Of a stretch of DNA of 8,823 nt, positions 6,640-8,823 are shown in pieces. The position numbers were made by a program, and so were the translations under genes. The stretch covers positions 1 to 8,823 of the forward strand of contig JAABTA010000019.1 of NCBI GenBank assembly GCA_011390075.1. Reading direction: 5' to 3'. Position 1 is the stretch's first letter; each line of letters opens with the position of its first letter. The notes beneath the pieces were generated by a model that searched no databases, was not told where the DNA came from, and worked only from the letters and a program-made list of their open reading frames with translations. Origin of the DNA: Helicobacteraceae bacterium (GTDB taxonomy: Bacteria; Campylobacterota; Campylobacteria; Campylobacterales; SZUA-545).

Positions 6640-7481
6640 GATTTGGTATAGATATCGGCGGAACAACAACAAAGCTTGGTGTCTATAGAGATTATCAATT
6701 TATCGACTTTTTGAAACAAGAGAGCGATCTTGATCTTTTAGAAAATTTGATACAACAGGCTATAGATGAATTTTCTGTTCCTGAGTTTATTGGTTTCTCT
6801 TTTGCAGGGCAAGTGAGTGACAATAAAATTCTCTCAACCCAGTATGTGAAAGGAAGAGCTCTTTTGGATGTTGATATCAATCACTGGACACAAGAGCTTT
6901 TTCAAGTGCCATCGAGAGTTGACAACGATCTAAACTGTGCAGCTCTTGCAGAAAAGAGCTACTTGCAAGAGGAGCATATCGCTGTTTTTTATATAGGAAC
7001 AGGGTTTGGAGCTTCGTTTATTAGTGAGGGAAATATTGTTCGCGGTGAGAGTAATTTTGCTGGAGAGATAGGGCATATTCCATTTAAGAAAGCTCCCTTT
7101 ACCTGTCCATGTGGTGGGAAGAGATGCTTGGAACTCCATGTCTCAGGGTCTGCTCTTACACGACATAAAGAGTTTTTAGGATTGCAGGAGAAAAACTTAG
7201 TGGAGCTTAAGACCAGTGAAAACCCTTTGGCTGTTAATATATATAGAAATTTTAAAAAAGGATTTACCCATGGGCTTTTAACAGCCAATGCACTTTTTAA
7301 TCCTACGCTCTTTGTCTTAGGTGGAGGCGTTATAAAAAGTAATCCTTGGCTTGTCAAAATTGCCAATGATGCACTCTTTAAAAAGGGTTTCTCTCCATCT
7401 AGGGGGGAGAAAGCAGTTATGAGTGAACTAGACGAATTTGCTCCAGCTTTTGGAGCTATCCATCTTAAGGAGCTTCCATGA
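6630..7481 (+). CDS. ROK-family sugar kinase, probable glucokinase (TTG start)
   Basis: This 283-residue protein belongs to the ROK family. Seen: phosphate-binding FGIDIGGTTTKLG at residues 5-17; VDNDLNCAALAE with the expected catalytic base Asp100; GTGFGASFI (second glycine-rich ATP loop); GEIGHIPF with Glu146 and His149; a zinc-binding CPCGGKRCLE with Cys159, Cys161 and Cys166; and LFVLGGGVI near the C-terminus. All key residues are kept. The last loop reads GKRC, where GxxGC is more usual. No DNA-binding helix-turn-helix precedes the kinase domain, so this is an enzyme and not a ROK repressor. Start: an in-frame TGA at 6624-6626 and the motif at residue 5 leave TTG 6630 as the only standard start codon. 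It overlaps the branching-enzyme gene by 10 nt and glgA by 4 nt. Inference from context: it phosphorylates glucose released by the GH57 enzymes. Other hexoses or N-acyl amino sugars cannot be excluded. Confidence 0.88.
   Translation: MALRFGIDIGGTTTKLGVYRDYQFIDFLKQESDLDLLENLIQQAIDEFSVPEFIGFSFAGQVSDNKILSTQYVKGRALLDVDINHWTQELFQVPSRVDNDLNCAALAEKSYLQEEHIAVFYIGTGFGASFISEGNIVRGESNFAGEIGHIPFKKAPFTCPCGGKRCLELHVSGSALTRHKEFLGLQEKNLVELKTSENPLAVNIYRNFKKGFTHGLLTANALFNPTLFVLGGGVIKSNPWLVKIANDALFKKGFSPSRGEKAVMSELDEFAPAFGAIHLKELP
7467..7472 (+). promoter_or_regulatory. Shine-Dalgarno for glgA
   Basis: AAGGAG lies 5 nt before the ATG at 7478, within the end of the ROK kinase gene. It is the most complete ribosome-binding site in the window together with the one before the branching enzyme. 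Confidence 0.75.
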
Positions 7482-8823
7482 ATATTCTTTTTGTTGCCCC
7501 AGAGGTTTTTCCTTTTGCGAAAACAGGTGGTCTTGCCGATGTGGCAGGATCGCTTCCTAAAGCGATTAAAAAATTAGATCACGATATCCGTGTGGTCATG
7601 CCGAGATACTACTCTATTGATAGAGATCTCTATAGTCTCAAAATGCTTGAGACTCCTTTAGGTGTTCCTATGGGAGTTTTAGGAGAGCAGTGGTGTGGTG
7701 TGTATGAAGGGAGGCTACCTGGAAGTAGTGTAAAGATCTACTTTTTAGAACATGAGGGATACTTTGGAAGAGAAGGTATCTATAATGATGAGAATGGAGA
7801 GGGGTTTATAGATAACGACCTGCGGTTTAGCTTTTTTAGCCGTGCTAGCTTGCAACTGGCAAAAATGCTAGATTTTACTCCAGATCTTGTCCACTGTAAC
7901 GACTGGCAGGCAGGGGCAATTCCTGCCATGATTAATACTGTTTATAAACACGATATTCACTTAGGCAAAGCCGCTACAATGCTTACTATCCATAATCTCC
8001 AGTATCAGGGAGTCTTTTTTAAAGGGCTGATGGATATTTTAGAGATTGGCTGGGAGTGTTTTAATTTTAAGGAGTTTGAGTATCACGATCAGGTTAATCT
8101 TTTAAAGGGGGCAATCGCTCACGCAACCGTGATCACAACGGTGAGCCCCAAGTATGCCCAAGAGATTCAAACAGAACTCTTTGGCAATGGACTTCATGAT
8201 TTATTAGCAAGCAGGTATGAATTTTTGCGAGGAGTTGTGAATGGAGTGGACTATAAAGAGTGGAGTCCTAAAAAAGATGAGTATATTAAGAAAAACTACT
8301 CTTTCAAAACTATAGAAGATAAAATAGTATGCAAAAAAGATCTACAAAAAGAGTTTGGACTTCCTAAAAAGAAGATGCCACTTTTTGGAATGGTCACAAG
8401 GCTTGTGGAACAAAAGGGCATTGACCTTGTAGTAGGAAGCTTTGATAGGTTGATGAGCCTTGATATACAGATTATCCTTGTAGGAAGCGGAAGCCCTTGG
8501 GCAGAGAACTTTTTTAGAGAAAAAGCCCAGCAGTACCCAAAAAAGTTTGCTTGCCATATTGGCTATAGCAACAAACTTGCCCACAAAGTAGAAGCTGGAG
8601 CAGACTTTTTTCTTATGCCATCAAGATTTGAGCCATGCGGGCTTAATCAGATCTATAGCCTTGCGTATGGCACTTTGCCTGTGGTACGAGCCGTTGGTGG
8701 TCTTGATGATACAGTGGAAAATTTTATTGAACAAAGTGGTGAGGGAACAGGATTTAAATTTTATGACTACACACCAGAGAGTCTTTTTGATACAGTCGGT
8801 TGGGCCACATACACATGGTATAA
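7478..8823 (+). CDS. glgA: Glycogen synthase GlgA (GT5), 3'-truncated by window edge
   Basis: The frame runs from ATG 7478 to the window end with no stop, giving 448 complete codons. Bacterial GlgA is usually about 475-490 residues, so only roughly 30 residues are missing. Seen: KTGGLADV with Lys15, the glucosyl-donor-binding lysine region; HCNDWQAG; TIHNLQYQG; ITTVSPKYAQEI; VVNGVDYKEWSP; RLVEQKGID with Arg308 and Lys313 (E. coli Arg300/Lys305 equivalents); and SRFEPCGLNQ with Glu385 (E. coli Glu377 equivalent), then AVGGLDDTV. All belong to the two Rossmann-like GT-B halves of GT5. It adds glucose from a nucleotide-glucose donor, normally ADP-glucose in bacteria, to the non-reducing end of alpha-1,4-glucan in the cytoplasm. 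It overlaps the kinase gene by 4 nt (ATGA) and has its own AAGGAG. Donor preference (ADP- versus UDP-glucose) cannot be settled from this sequence alone. No glgC is visible in the window. Confidence 0.96.
   Translation, partial: MNILFVAPEVFPFAKTGGLADVAGSLPKAIKKLDHDIRVVMPRYYSIDRDLYSLKMLETPLGVPMGVLGEQWCGVYEGRLPGSSVKIYFLEHEGYFGREGIYNDENGEGFIDNDLRFSFFSRASLQLAKMLDFTPDLVHCNDWQAGAIPAMINTVYKHDIHLGKAATMLTIHNLQYQGVFFKGLMDILEIGWECFNFKEFEYHDQVNLLKGAIAHATVITTVSPKYAQEIQTELFGNGLHDLLASRYEFLRGVVNGVDYKEWSPKKDEYIKKNYSFKTIEDKIVCKKDLQKEFGLPKKKMPLFGMVTRLVEQKGIDLVVGSFDRLMSLDIQIILVGSGSPWAENFFREKAQQYPKKFACHIGYSNKLAHKVEAGADFFLMPSRFEPCGLNQIYSLAYGTLPVVRAVGGLDDTVENFIEQSGEGTGFKFYDYTPESLFDTVGWATYTWY

Noticed and set aside
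6630..7481. ROK transcriptional repressor (NagC/XylR type)
   Set aside because: The kinase motif begins at residue 5, leaving no space for an N-terminal DNA-binding domain, and the catalytic Asp100 is present.

Overview
The window is a tightly packed, single-strand (+) block of seven genes that together look like a glycogen / alpha-glucan storage and remodelling operon. The order is: a GH57 glycosidase (5' end cut by the window edge), a GH57 4-alpha-glucanotransferase/alpha-amylase-type enzyme, a divergent GalT-family (HIT superfamily) protein, a DUF4912 protein, a GH57 glycogen branching enzyme, a ROK-family glucokinase, and the glycogen synthase GlgA (3' end cut by the window edge). The AT-leaning, dense coding style and the gene content (several GH57 enzymes with DUF4912, GalT-like, ROK kinase and GlgA) suggest a Campylobacterota-type chemolithotroph such as the Sulfurimonas/Sulfurovum group. 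This is an inference from style and content, not from a marker gene. Another deep-branching bacterial lineage is possible.

Layout: positions 2-1390 hold the C-terminal 462 residues of the first GH57 enzyme, 1402-3423 the glucanotransferase, 3420-4415 the GalT-like protein, 4425-5069 the DUF4912 protein, 5062-6639 the branching enzyme, 6630-7481 the kinase and 7478-8823 GlgA. Junctions are +11, -4, +9, -8, -10 and -4 nt, so no room exists for internal terminators or ordinary intergenic promoters, and most downstream genes are probably translationally coupled. No RNA gene, mobile element, repeat array or CRISPR was seen, and no non-coding stretch exceeds 11 nt.

How the genes fit together: GlgA elongates linear alpha-1,4-glucan from a nucleotide-glucose donor, the GH57 branching enzyme adds alpha-1,6 branches, the two other GH57 enzymes hydrolyse or disproportionate the glucan, and the ROK kinase would return released glucose to glucose 6-phosphate. 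No GlgC (ADP-glucose pyrophosphorylase) or GlgP (phosphorylase) lies inside the window. The main curiosity is the GalT-like protein. Its active-site HPHxQ motif reads HSNTQ, which places Asn where the nucleophilic His belongs, and its N-terminal CxxC zinc pair is also lost. It is therefore unlikely to be a conventional galactose-1-phosphate uridylyltransferase, although it is embedded in and co-translated with the glycogen genes.
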